Source of the DNA: JBGCEZ01 sp045106735
Lineage (GTDB): Bacteria; Planctomycetota; Phycisphaerae; Phycisphaerales; SM1A02
Direction of reading: 5' to 3'
DNA: 41,188 nt
Assembly (NCBI GenBank): GCA_045106735.1
Contig: JBGCEZ010000002.1
Span: forward strand, 1 to 41,188
This document shows, one piece after another, positions 30,652 through 39,110 of the stretch; position 1 is the first letter of the stretch, and every line of letters begins with the position of its first letter. The notes beneath the pieces were generated by a model. The model ran no database searches. It saw only the letters and a list, made by a program, of their open reading frames with translations, and was not told the DNA's origin. The position numbers were made by a program, and so were the translations under genes.

Positions 30652-33375
30652 TCAGCCGCTGAGCAACACGATGATGTTGATCGTGAGCTGCAGCAGCGAT
30701 TCGCCGACAATGAGTCCGGCCGCGAACGGCACGCCCCATTCCTCGGCCCACGTGCGTCCCTTGATGCGGGCCAGCACCATGTTCAGGACGCAGCCGATAC
30801 CGTACGTCGCGATGTAGAAGAACGGCAGGTACATCGACAGGCCGACGAGCACGCCAAGGCCGCTGAAGGCTCCAAGGCCGAGCAGTACGCCGAGGGCCGC
30901 ACCAAATCCGTAGAGGGCGTACGGCATTTCGCCGCCCTGCACACCGGTGATGATCGCTTCCAGAGCCTGGGCCTGCGGCGCCGCGGTCGGCGTCCCCGGT
31001 CCCATCGGGATCCCGGTCTGCTCCATGTTCACCGCGGCAATGAGCGTCAGCGTCAGCATGCAGACGACCGGGCCGATGGCGACCACCGTCATTTCCACCG
31101 CCTGCTGGCGGCGCGGCTTGGCGCCGACCAGGTAGCCGGTCTTCAGGTCGCCCATCATGTCACTGGCCAGCGTGATCGCCACGCACAGCGTTGCCCCGAT
31201 GAGCACCGCGCCAACCACCGCCCCGGTGCCGGCGAGCAACATCACCAGAACGACGGTGAGCAGGGCCATGCCGGAGATCGGCGACCAGTCGGTCATGCCG
31301 GTGCACTGGGCGATGATGATGCCGGCGAACCAGATCCAGACCGCACCGATCAACGCGATCAGCAACGAACGGACGACCCGCGGCAAGGCGGACAACCAGC
31401 CCGGGCGGGCGTTGTACGTCTCGAGCAATGCTTCGCGCTGGTTCGTGTCCCACGCATCCCACTCGGCCCGGGCCTCCGCCCCGTCGAACGAGATGACGTA
31501 TCCCTTGTACTCCGCGGTGCGAATGTCGTCGCTCATCACGGTGCTGGTCTTCGAAGCCACCACATCGCCGGCCGACTCGACCTGCCCCGTCGCGGACACC
31601 GCGTTGCCGGTGATCGGGCAGACGGGGTTCAGCGACTTGGCGCCCACGACGTGCGTGGCGATGAACAAGAAGACCAGACCGGCCAGGGCCACGACCACCA
31701 GGGGCTTGAAGCTGAGTTCGTCGGATCCGCCGCGGGTGCCGGCCGACGAAGCGATCGACTTGAGCGCCTCCTTGATCGCCGGCAGCGAGGCGAGCACGCC
31801 CATGAGCGCGCCGCCGAGCAAGAGTCCGATGCCGAGCGGCCGGTTGACCGCCCCAAAGAGGAAGCCGGGGGCCTGGTGGGCCTGCACCGTTGCCGGCGTC
31901 CAGCCCATGTTGTAGGCGATCGGATTGAGAACGAAGAACGCCAGGATGCCGCCGGCCAGGACGAAGAGGCCGGCGCGGCCGGTGATGTAGCCGGCCCCGA
32001 TCGCGAACGGGGCGATCGCGAACATCAATTGGAACTGGTCGGGCAGACCGATGGCCCGGCCCACGTCGACCATGTCGTCGGTGAGGATGCGATCGGGCTT
32101 TCCGTCGGCGTCGCGATCGACCCGGGTCGAGAGCACCGGTTCGAGCGTGCCGTCGCCATCGAGATCCCTGTCCGGGACCGGAGTGCCGTCGGCATCCACC
32201 GCCGCTTCCGCGGACAGTCGCACGTCCAGCGTGCCGTAGCCCGGCCACGGCTTCGCGGCCCAGCCGAGCTTGCGGTCGGCCAATGACGCCCATTCGCGCT
32301 CGCCTTCGCTGGCCGCAAAGACGGCCCGGCCGAGGTCTTCGGTTGCCCCGGGGTAGACCGACTGCACGCCTTCGAGCTGGGCGTCCACGTCCATCTGCTG
32401 CCGGCGGACCATCTCGGTGAAGGTTCCAAGGTCCTCGCCGGCGGCGGTCCGGCGAGCGAGTTCCTTGGCGATGACCTCTTGCTCGGCCAGGACGCGGCCC
32501 AAGCCGACGACCTCGGGATCGGATTCTTCTTCCGCGATCCAGACCTGCATGTTCAGGGTGAGTTCGCGCACGTCGGCGCTGATCGCGCCGTCGTCAACCA
32601 GCGCATCGAGCCGGGCTTCAAGATCCGGTCCGTTCGCGACGGTCCGTCCGGGAAGACCGGGCAAGCCGACGGGCAGGTAGATCAACGCTCCCAGCACGAT
32701 GCCCGCGAGCAGCACGATCGCCTTGGCCGGTCCGGCGCCGGGCGACTTGAGGATCATGGCCACGCCGGTCGAACTCGGGAAACGCAGCCGCTCGATGTCG
32801 AGCATCTGCTTGCGCAGCGGCACGATGAATGCCGTACCAAGGATGCCGCCGGCCACGCACGCGAGCGTGACGAGCCAGAAGTCGACGTCGCCGAAGCTGA
32901 GCCGGTACCCGAGCAGGAAAAGCACCGGCACGGTGAAGATGATGCCGGAGTTGGATGTGTTGACGGCCGAGGCGACGGTCTGGGCGACGTTCGTCTCGAG
33001 GATCGTGCCGGTGCGGAGGACGCCCCGGAGGATGCCGAAGCCCAGGACCGCGGCGATGGCCGAGCCGGTGATCGTGAAGCCGATCTTCAGGCCGGCGTAG
33101 GTGATCGCCGCATTCATCACCACGCCGATGATGATCGCGAACACCAGAGCGCTGACCGTGACCTCGCGGTAGCGGGTCTGGAACAGATCAGCGAAGAACG
33201 GCTCGTCGCGGTGGATGGGGTCGGGCTCGACCCGTCCGCCGGGGCCGCTCGGGCCGCCAGAGCCGGCGCCGGAGCCATCTCCGCCGCCAGAGCCAGAGCC
33301 GCCGGGGCCGCCGGGGCCGCCGGGAGGAAGAGAGCCGGCAGAATCCGCCGCGGGAGGGGTGGGGTCGCTCGCCAT
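30652..33375 (-). CDS. OPT-family transporter with YHS-like and calcium-loop insertions
   Basis: The gene encodes 907 residues, longer than ordinary bacterial OPT proteins (about 550-700). OPT transporters move oligopeptides or metal chelates across the inner membrane. The core motifs are seen at 75-130 (GVVMNAAITYAGLKIGFTIT, ETNVAQTVASA), 196-215 (LRFPSSTGVA), 440-540 and 670-907. Three parts are unusual. The N-terminus (11-48) is a Gly/Pro/Ser linker. A large insert (about 245-445) is mostly helical and ends with two acidic loops like calcium sites (DRDLDGDGTLEP near 402, DRDADGKPD near 420). A second insert (about 583-655) resembles a YHS-type metal-associated domain: NPVCPITGNAVSATGQVE, then AEYKGYVISFDGAEARAEWD. 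Together these suggest a metal-related substrate, as for yellow-stripe-like members. Its start carries a possible RBS switch. Confidence 0.88.
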   Translation of the reverse strand: MASDPTPPAADSAGSLPPGGPGGPGGSGSGGGDGSGAGSGGPSGPGGRVEPDPIHRDEPFFADLFQTRYREVTVSALVFAIIIGVVMNAAITYAGLKIGFTITGSAIAAVLGFGILRGVLRTGTILETNVAQTVASAVNTSNSGIIFTVPVLFLLGYRLSFGDVDFWLVTLACVAGGILGTAFIVPLRKQMLDIERLRFPSSTGVAMILKSPGAGPAKAIVLLAGIVLGALIYLPVGLPGLPGRTVANGPDLEARLDALVDDGAISADVRELTLNMQVWIAEEESDPEVVGLGRVLAEQEVIAKELARRTAAGEDLGTFTEMVRRQQMDVDAQLEGVQSVYPGATEDLGRAVFAASEGEREWASLADRKLGWAAKPWPGYGTLDVRLSAEAAVDADGTPVPDRDLDGDGTLEPVLSTRVDRDADGKPDRILTDDMVDVGRAIGLPDQFQLMFAIAPFAIGAGYITGRAGLFVLAGGILAFFVLNPIAYNMGWTPATVQAHQAPGFLFGAVNRPLGIGLLLGGALMGVLASLPAIKEALKSIASSAGTRGGSDELSFKPLVVVALAGLVFLFIATHVVGAKSLNPVCPITGNAVSATGQVESAGDVVASKTSTVMSDDIRTAEYKGYVISFDGAEARAEWDAWDTNQREALLETYNARPGWLSALPRVVRSLLIALIGAVWIWFAGIIIAQCTGMTDWSPISGMALLTVVLVMLLAGTGAVVGAVLIGATLCVAITLASDMMGDLKTGYLVGAKPRRQQAVEMTVVAIGPVVCMLTLTLIAAVNMEQTGIPMGPGTPTAAPQAQALEAIITGVQGGEMPYALYGFGAALGVLLGLGAFSGLGVLVGLSMYLPFFYIATYGIGCVLNMVLARIKGRTWAEEWGVPFAAGLIVGESLLQLTINIIVLLSG

Positions 33376-33420
33376 CGATCACGCGCTCCGTGGTTGCGGA
33401 GCACAAGAGGGCGTGCTCCG
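33376..33420 (-). promoter_or_regulatory. Leader with mutually exclusive hairpins covering the OPT ribosome binding site
   Basis: In mRNA order the segments are A CGGAGCAC (33420-33413), B GTGCTCCG (33404-33397) and C CGGAGC (33390-33385), then GCGTGATCG and the ATG. B can pair with A (8 pairs, 8-base loop) or with C (6 pairs, 6-base loop). C contains GGAG, the only Shine-Dalgarno sequence, ten bases before the start. A-B pairing would leave the site open; B-C pairing would hide it. Confidence 0.55.
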
Positions 33421-33612
33421 TCGGGGGAGGCATGGTGACGGGCCCGCCGCGGTCTTGCAACGCGCGAACCGGTGAAACGAGAAAGCGGTGAAACGGTGAC
33501 CCGCGAGCCGATGTGAGGAGACTGAGCCCCACGCGGCGAGGATGGCGAATCGGAAGCCGCGATCGGCGGCCTGGGGTTCGGACCGGCTCGTCGCGTTGGC
33601 AGCGGCGCCGTT

Positions 33613-33987
33613 TCAGGCCGCGCGGGGGCGAGCGTCGGGACCGGCGTCTTCGGACACGGCACGATCGGCAACAATGGTGGCCAGCACCCCGGCCTCCGCC
33701 CATGACCAATCGGGCCGCCACGCCCGGCTCCAGGGCCGGCCATCGGCGTCGAATCGCGTGCCGTGGGCGTGGTCGTCGATCACTTCATGTTCGCCATCGA
33801 CGACGTATCGGAAGAGGAAGTCGCCCGGCGGCACCTCGATCACGACCGTCCAACGACCGTCGGATTGCCGGTTCATCGGGATCCGCTCGGGGTGCCAGCC
33901 GCGAAAGGCACCCAGGAGTTCGACGGTCGTGGCCTCGGGGGCCTCGAGTTCGAATGTCAGTCGTCCGTCAGATTCCAGTTGGACCAT
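33613..33987 (-). CDS. Stand-alone AMPK-type carbohydrate-binding module (CBM48-like)
   Basis: The gene encodes 124 residues. I chose the ATG at 33987 because GGGAGG lies seven bases before it; an ATG at 34071 would add 28 residues. The protein is one early-set beta-sandwich like the glycogen-binding domain of AMPK beta subunits and the N-terminal domain of branching enzymes: TVELLGAFRGWHPERIPMNR, then DGRWTVVIEVPPGDFLFRYV and VDGEHEVIDD. W31 and W46 occupy the places of the two sugar-stacking tryptophans. There is no catalytic domain and no signal peptide. Possible roles are targeting of a cytoplasmic enzyme to glycogen or sensing of alpha-glucan. It is upstream of the OPT gene on the same strand with a 237-base gap. 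Confidence 0.75.
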   Translation of the reverse strand: MVQLESDGRLTFELEAPEATTVELLGAFRGWHPERIPMNRQSDGRWTVVIEVPPGDFLFRYVVDGEHEVIDDHAHGTRFDADGRPWSRAWRPDWSWAEAGVLATIVADRAVSEDAGPDARPRAA

Positions 33988-34210
33988 GTCGCCGCCTCCC
34001 GCCCGCGCCAGTTCGGACGGTCGGGAGCCTCCGGAGGGGGAAGCTACGATGCCGACCGATACCTCGAACATGACGCCGCTACCACTTCCATCGACCGCCG
34101 CAGTGCCCCGCTTGAACCGCCTTTTCAGGTCGGCGCGAACGCGATTATCGGTCTTTCATTCAGTGCCCGGGAGCGCAGCGATCGCCACACAATCGCGCAG
34201 TCGAGGGTCG

Positions 34211-36424
34211 ATGCCCACTCCGGTGGTCGGCGGACGATTCGCCGCGGTCCTCGTCCTCATCCTCGCGACCGCGGGCTGCCAGGCCGGGCCGACCGAGACC
34301 GACGCGGCGGTTGACGCCGGAGCGGATGCCGCAGTCGAAGGAACGGGCGACGGCGCAGTCGAGGGCGCGGGCGAGGGCGATGAAACCTCGGTGGATGGAA
34401 CCTCGGTGGATGGGGGCTCGGTCGACAGTGCCTCAGCCGACGCGGCCGTTCCCGCCGCCGACGACGACAACGACGCAGCCGAAGCCCCGCTTTCCGTCGC
34501 CGAACTCGGGCTCGCCAGCGACCCGGGGGCATGGACCCCGCTGATCGATCGCGTGATCGCTCGGCGCGGCGGCATCATCTTGGTCCCGATCCGGCCCGCC
34601 GATGCCGGTGCCGATTCCGGCGCCGGTACCGGTGCCGGGCTCGCTTCAGGCTCGGCCTCAACCCCCGCCTCACTTCCCTTGCCCGCGGACCACACCGGCC
34701 CGGTCCACCTCCCGGTCCGGATCGGCGGAGCACCCGTCGCCGGCTTGCTCGCGGCGATCCGCCCGCCCCGGCTGCCCGACTGGGGTCCGCGCGGTTGGAC
34801 CGACAAGCTGCCCCGCGCCGCACTCACGGCGAATCTGCAGCCGGAGGTTGCCGGCGGTCCGGCCCCGGGCGTCGTCCTGCTGGTCCGGACTCCGCGCGAT
34901 GGCGCGGGCGACCTGAGCATCGGCGGGACGACGGTGACCGTGACATGGGCCGGCGACGCGCGAATGCTCGACGGCGCCCCGCCGCCTCGGCCCACCACCG
35001 CCACGCCCCCGCGCGCCGACCAGCCAGATCCCGTCGATCCCCACGCCTACTGGCGATGGCGCGTCTTGGCCGACGTCGACGGCACGCCGGCCCCGCGACC
35101 GGCCGGTGACCGGCGCACGCAGTACTTCGCCCGCGCCTTGGCCGACGGATGGGACGCGGGACTTGACCGCCTCGCCCGCGGCGATGCCGCCGTCGCCCGC
35201 CGCGTGCGCGAGACGCTCAGCCTCCGCGTGGACAGTCCCAATGGCCGCGTGGCCGCGTGGCCGACGCGCCCGCGCGATTTGGACGCGTTGCTTGAGCGCC
35301 TGCTGGATCTCGATCGCCCGTTGGCCCGGATCGCGGCCGACGCCGACGCCTGGACGCGGACGCTTGTCACTGTTCCCGTCTGGAAAGCCCATTCCGGCGA
35401 AGACGGGAACGCCCACGTTGCCTTCATGGCCCTCAACCGCAGCTCCGAACCGCAGACGATCACGGTTTCGTGGCCTGAATCGGGCGGCGCTCCCGCGGCC
35501 ATCACCATCCCGCCGCGCCGTTTGGAACGGGTCGAAGTGCGGCGATCGGGCGAACTCTCACCGAACGGCTTTGCCGAAGTTTCGGCCGCCCCCGGCACCT
35601 CATCGACCGCGGACGCCGAATCGGGAACGACGACGGGATCAGGATCGCGGACAGGTTCTGGCGTGCGCCGCGACCCCGTTCCGCTCGTACGTCTCGCCGG
35701 CCCCGCCGCCGACGGCAGCCGACGCAGCCCCGCCCCCGCAGCCCCCCCGACCACCGACCGCCCCCGCGGCGGCTCGCCCGGCCCCACGCTCCAGGCGGCG
35801 TGGCCCGGCGATCGCTTCGGCGCCGACCCCGGCGACACGCGCTTGCTGCTCATCGCCACCGAAGCCGGCCGCCGCGTCTCCATGTCCTGGGAACCCGCGC
35901 TGCTTCCGGCCCGCCCGCCAGGCATCGACCTGCGCATCCGCCCCGAGCCCACGCTCGCCGATATCGAACGCGGCGCCCAAGTCGACGGCCTGAGCGCCAG
36001 CGGACGCGGCGCCGAAGTCCGGCTGCGGCGCCGCGCCGGCCAGTGGGAGTGCTTCATCGAAGTGCGTCGCCCGGAAGGCGATCCGACAATGGCCCGGCTG
36101 CACATCGGCCGCCCCGACGCCGGCTGGACCATCGAGATTCCGGAACGCGGCGAGATCGGCTTGATCAGCGCCGCGACCTCAACCGACACGCTCGGCGCCA
36201 CCGCCGCCCCCCCCGACGTGCGCCGAACGAGTCGCAACGATCGCTGGTTCGCCCGCGTCGTGCTGCCCGACGAATGGCTCATCCTCGGCCGCACCGCACT
36301 GGCCTTGGAGCTCGTCCCGCGCGATGCACCGCACACGCAGCTCATCGCGCCGGGCCCGGTGTCCCCCAATGGCCTGGGCGTTGGACGCGTCCACATCGAC
36401 CTGGCGGTGTGGGACGAGAGCTGA
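34211..36424 (+). CDS. Large lipoprotein of unknown function
   Basis: The gene encodes 737 residues. The ATG at 34211 has GAGGG just upstream and starts a lipoprotein signal: hydrophobic AAVLVLILATAG followed by the lipobox cysteine C23. The frame is open for 223 codons further upstream, but that part is not credible. The mature N-terminus (about 24-100) is an acidic Ala/Asp/Glu/Gly linker with short SVDG repeats. A first domain follows (LSVAELGLASDPGAWTPLID, GGIILVPIRPAD, VHLPVRIGGAPVAGLLAAI), then a helical segment rich in Arg/Ala, a beta domain (HVAFMALNRSSEPQTITVSW), a Pro/Ser linker, and a C-terminal domain with IEIPERGEIGLIS. I recognise no family. It is divergent from the CBM48-like gene. 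Confidence 0.75.
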   Translation: MPTPVVGGRFAAVLVLILATAGCQAGPTETDAAVDAGADAAVEGTGDGAVEGAGEGDETSVDGTSVDGGSVDSASADAAVPAADDDNDAAEAPLSVAELGLASDPGAWTPLIDRVIARRGGIILVPIRPADAGADSGAGTGAGLASGSASTPASLPLPADHTGPVHLPVRIGGAPVAGLLAAIRPPRLPDWGPRGWTDKLPRAALTANLQPEVAGGPAPGVVLLVRTPRDGAGDLSIGGTTVTVTWAGDARMLDGAPPPRPTTATPPRADQPDPVDPHAYWRWRVLADVDGTPAPRPAGDRRTQYFARALADGWDAGLDRLARGDAAVARRVRETLSLRVDSPNGRVAAWPTRPRDLDALLERLLDLDRPLARIAADADAWTRTLVTVPVWKAHSGEDGNAHVAFMALNRSSEPQTITVSWPESGGAPAAITIPPRRLERVEVRRSGELSPNGFAEVSAAPGTSSTADAESGTTTGSGSRTGSGVRRDPVPLVRLAGPAADGSRRSPAPAAPPTTDRPRGGSPGPTLQAAWPGDRFGADPGDTRLLLIATEAGRRVSMSWEPALLPARPPGIDLRIRPEPTLADIERGAQVDGLSASGRGAEVRLRRRAGQWECFIEVRRPEGDPTMARLHIGRPDAGWTIEIPERGEIGLISAATSTDTLGATAAPPDVRRTSRNDRWFARVVLPDEWLILGRTALALELVPRDAPHTQLIAPGPVSPNGLGVGRVHIDLAVWDES

Positions 36425-36500
36425 CGCAGGCCGGCGGTCCCATCGACGGGACTGGCGATTCCTCAGGCCGCCACGCTGACCCCGCACCGGAGCCACGCCC

Positions 36501-37328
36501 ATGCACCGCCGCCCCGCAATCGCTGCCGTCATCGGCGCGTTCCTTACCGCCGCAACCGCCATTCACGCGGCCGGTCCGCCGCTGCCAACGTTCCGCTCGG
36601 TCACGACGTCGGCCATGGTGTTCGACCAGAATCGCGGCACGGTCGACGATGACGCCCTCCAGGTCGATACCAGCGGCCCGGAAACCCTCGACCTCGACCT
36701 GGCCACGAACGCGAACATTGGCTCGGCGACCGCAGGCGTGAGCGGCACCGTAACCAGCGACGTCTCGACGAACGTCTTGACGTGGAACACGAACTACACG
36801 GTCAGCGCCGACGGCGTGCCCAGTGGATCGCAAGGCCTTCCCATCACCGCCTTCGCGAGCCTCGTCGAACAACTCTCGGTCGGCTTCTTCACCACCGAGC
36901 CGACGCGCATCCGGCTCGAGGTCGACGGCGGCGTCACGGGCGACCCGTTCATTGGCGGGATCGTCGTGAACCTCACCATTGGCGCTGACTCCTGGACTTG
37001 GGCACCAGGCGATCCCCCGCTCAGCGTCGACACCCAAGCGGCCCCGTCCAACCTGGTCAGCTTCAACACGACGATCAACGTCGGCGGCGTGACGTCTTTC
37101 GACACCCCGGCCAGCGTGAGCGGGTTCGCATCGCTGACCTTCATCCGCGGCGACGACGATGCCCCGGGACCGGGCGATGCCGACGGTGATGGCGACGTCG
37201 ACTTCGAGGACCTGTTGAACCTGCTCAGCGGCTGGGGCACCTGCCGCGACTGCCCCGGCGATTTCGACGCCGATGGCGACGTCGACTTTGAAGACGTGCT
37301 GGTGGTCCTCAGCCAGTGGACCGGCTGA
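36501..37328 (+). CDS. Exported protein with dockerin-like tail
   Basis: The gene encodes 275 residues. A signal peptide (MHRRPAIAAVIGAFLTAATA, cleavage near IHAA) precedes a beta-rich domain of about 180 residues that I do not recognise (for example LPTFRSVTTSAMVFDQNRGT). The C-terminus has two dockerin-like EF hands (DADGDGDVDFEDLLNLLSGW and DFDADGDVDFEDVLVVLSQW) ending in TG. The upstream gap from the lipoprotein gene is 76 bases. It converges with the dockerin-tailed gene at 37410. Confidence 0.75.
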   Translation: MHRRPAIAAVIGAFLTAATAIHAAGPPLPTFRSVTTSAMVFDQNRGTVDDDALQVDTSGPETLDLDLATNANIGSATAGVSGTVTSDVSTNVLTWNTNYTVSADGVPSGSQGLPITAFASLVEQLSVGFFTTEPTRIRLEVDGGVTGDPFIGGIVVNLTIGADSWTWAPGDPPLSVDTQAAPSNLVSFNTTINVGGVTSFDTPASVSGFASLTFIRGDDDAPGPGDADGDGDVDFEDLLNLLSGWGTCRDCPGDFDADGDVDFEDVLVVLSQWTG

Positions 37329-37409
37329 AGACGCCGACACGACGCCGGCCACGCCGGCCATGGCGGCGGACGCGGCGGCGACCATGGGGTCGCGCGTCGA
37401 AAGAAGCGC

Positions 37410-38486
37410 TCAACCTTCCGTGCACACCGTCCCGTACAGCGACAACACGCGCAGCACGTCCTGGAAGTCCGTCATGCCGTCGGCATTGGCGTCGCCCAGG
37501 AAGTCCGAGCCGAAGTTCGACAGCACGACGAGCACATCGCTGAATCCGATCGTGCCGTCGCCGTCCAGATCCGCCTGGCAGTTCGGGGCCAGCAAGCGCA
37601 CCGTCCAGTCGTTGACCGACAGATTGCTGACGACGACGCCTTCGGGCACGTCGATCCACATCGACGCCCACATCGGCATCCCGGATCGGCCGCTCGGAAC
37701 GTTGAGTTCGGGGTTGCCGGCGTTCCAACGCACCGCGGTGTCGGCCCGGTTCAACACGTTCGCGTACAGCTCGATGCGCCCGCCGTTGGCGATCACGACC
37801 TCGCCGGAGGCCGCACGCGGCACCGTCGGCAAGTTGTTGCGGTCCGCTGCGTAGCCCATGACGATCGAAGCATCCCCGGAGATGAAGCCTGCTTCGGTCG
37901 TCGCCCGGAAGTTGCCGTTGATCATCAACGTCGAAAACAACGACGTACTGATGGCCACGTCCGACGGCACGGTGATGAGCCGGTGCACGGTCACCGGAAT
38001 CGGCTGCGATGCATCAAAGCCCTCGGCCCAGGTGAAGGTCAGCGTGTCGGCGAACTCGCCGCCGGCATTGTGGCTCGCGCCCCAGACCTGATTCTGCGAC
38101 GAACCCTGCTCGACGAAGTAGTCGAGGTTGATGAACGGTTGCAGGTACATGCGCCCGTACTCGACCTTGGAAAGCGAAGCTCCATTGGCCACGACCGTGA
38201 ACTGCGAATTGCTGGTGATCGCCTGGCCGGCGTCGCCGTTGAAGAACGTGACCTGCTCGGGTCCGCCGATCTCCAGGTTGCTGTCGATCGTCGCGCCGCC
38301 GATCGAGCTCTGCATGCGGGCGAAGTCGCCCTCGGGGCCACCGGCCTTGGAAGCCGTCGCGGTCATCGGCACCGCGGCGAGGGCGAGGCCGGCGACGAGG
38401 CTGGCCAGGGCGGTCGTGCGGGCGGTCGCGTGGGCCGAGGAAGGATTCTTGGAGCGGGCAGGCATCGCGGCGTTGATCGTCGTCAT
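37410..38486 (-). CDS. Exported protein with dockerin-like tail
   Basis: The gene encodes 358 residues from the ATG at 38486 (MTTINAAMPARSK); a second ATG at 38465 is possible, and no strong ribosome binding site supports either. The signal sequence is hydrophobic around ALASLVAGLALAAVPMTATA. The body (about 45-300) is a beta-rich domain without an obvious family match, with VEYGRMYLQPFINLDYFVEQ and GSSQNQVWGASHNAGGEFAD. The tail has two dockerin-like EF hands (ADLDGDGTIGFSDVLVVLS and DANADGMTDFQDVLRVLS), ending VCTEG. An 11-base tandem repeat lies 47 bases before its start. The open frame continuing upstream to 39125 is low-complexity and not coding. Confidence 0.75.
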   Translation of the reverse strand: MTTINAAMPARSKNPSSAHATARTTALASLVAGLALAAVPMTATASKAGGPEGDFARMQSSIGGATIDSNLEIGGPEQVTFFNGDAGQAITSNSQFTVVANGASLSKVEYGRMYLQPFINLDYFVEQGSSQNQVWGASHNAGGEFADTLTFTWAEGFDASQPIPVTVHRLITVPSDVAISTSLFSTLMINGNFRATTEAGFISGDASIVMGYAADRNNLPTVPRAASGEVVIANGGRIELYANVLNRADTAVRWNAGNPELNVPSGRSGMPMWASMWIDVPEGVVVSNLSVNDWTVRLLAPNCQADLDGDGTIGFSDVLVVLSNFGSDFLGDANADGMTDFQDVLRVLSLYGTVCTEG

Positions 38487-38532
38487 TGGTTTCGGGTCCA
38501 CGGACTTGAGGGAGGGGCGAGCGAACGGGGTC

Positions 38533-38587
38533 GGCAGCGGGCTGGCAGCGGGTTGGCAGCGGGCTGGCAGCGGGTTGGCAGCGGGTT
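38533..38587. repeat. 11-base tandem repeat, five copies
   Basis: GGCAGCGGGYT repeats five times without gaps at 38533, 38544, 38555, 38566 and 38577; only the Y position varies (C,T,C,T,T). It lies 47 bases upstream of the minus-strand start at 38486. Confidence 0.9.
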
Positions 38588-38860
38588 GGGAGGAATTCCG
38601 CCGACCGACCGGGCACGGCATGAGCAACGAGAACGCGGCGGAGGACCCTCGGAAATTCAGGCGAGGATCCGCCGATTCGCTGGCGTGACCCGGCAGAGAA
38701 CCCCGCGGTTGAGGGCGGATGCCGGCAGGAGCGAGCTGACCGGAGCAGCGCCAAGCCCGCTCGCGCCGAGCTGGGCCGATTCGTTCCCGGAGGATGCCCA
38801 GGCATGCCGAGTCGAGCCGAGCCGGAAGGCGACGGGCTGCCGTGTCCATCGACCGCCAGA

Positions 38861-38881
38861 TTCCCGGACCTGCTCCGGGAA
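38861..38881. promoter_or_regulatory. Perfect inverted repeat, possible operator
   Basis: TTCCCGGA (38861-38868) and TCCGGGAA (38874-38881) flank CCTGC. A third copy of the half site, TTCCCGGA, lies at 38784-38791. It could be a regulator binding site for the divergent surface-protein and GH9 genes, or a hairpin. Confidence 0.4.
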
Positions 38882-39110
38882 CGGCCGGTGACGGGCAACC
38901 GAGCCGGCCACCCTCTGCGTCGCGCCCGGCCCCGAGCGATTCCGTTCGCCTCGCGTCCGTTGGTGGTTCCCCTCCGTTTCTGCGAAACCGCCGTCCTCTC
39001 GATCCAACAGTTCGCCGCTTCCGCCAACCTCGCCCTTGGCGCCCAGCCTCGAACGCCCCACGATTCACGCACCCTCCGGGGGCACCATCAGCTTGCGAGG
39101 GATCAACGCC

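Larger units (their letters stand above)
38487..39110. other. Divergent intergenic region between surface protein and GH9 genes
   Basis: These 624 bases carry no credible gene. They hold the tandem repeat at 38533-38587, a TTCCCGGA half site at 38784-38791, and the inverted repeat at 38861-38881. Open frames on both strands reflect the base composition. Confidence 0.5.
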
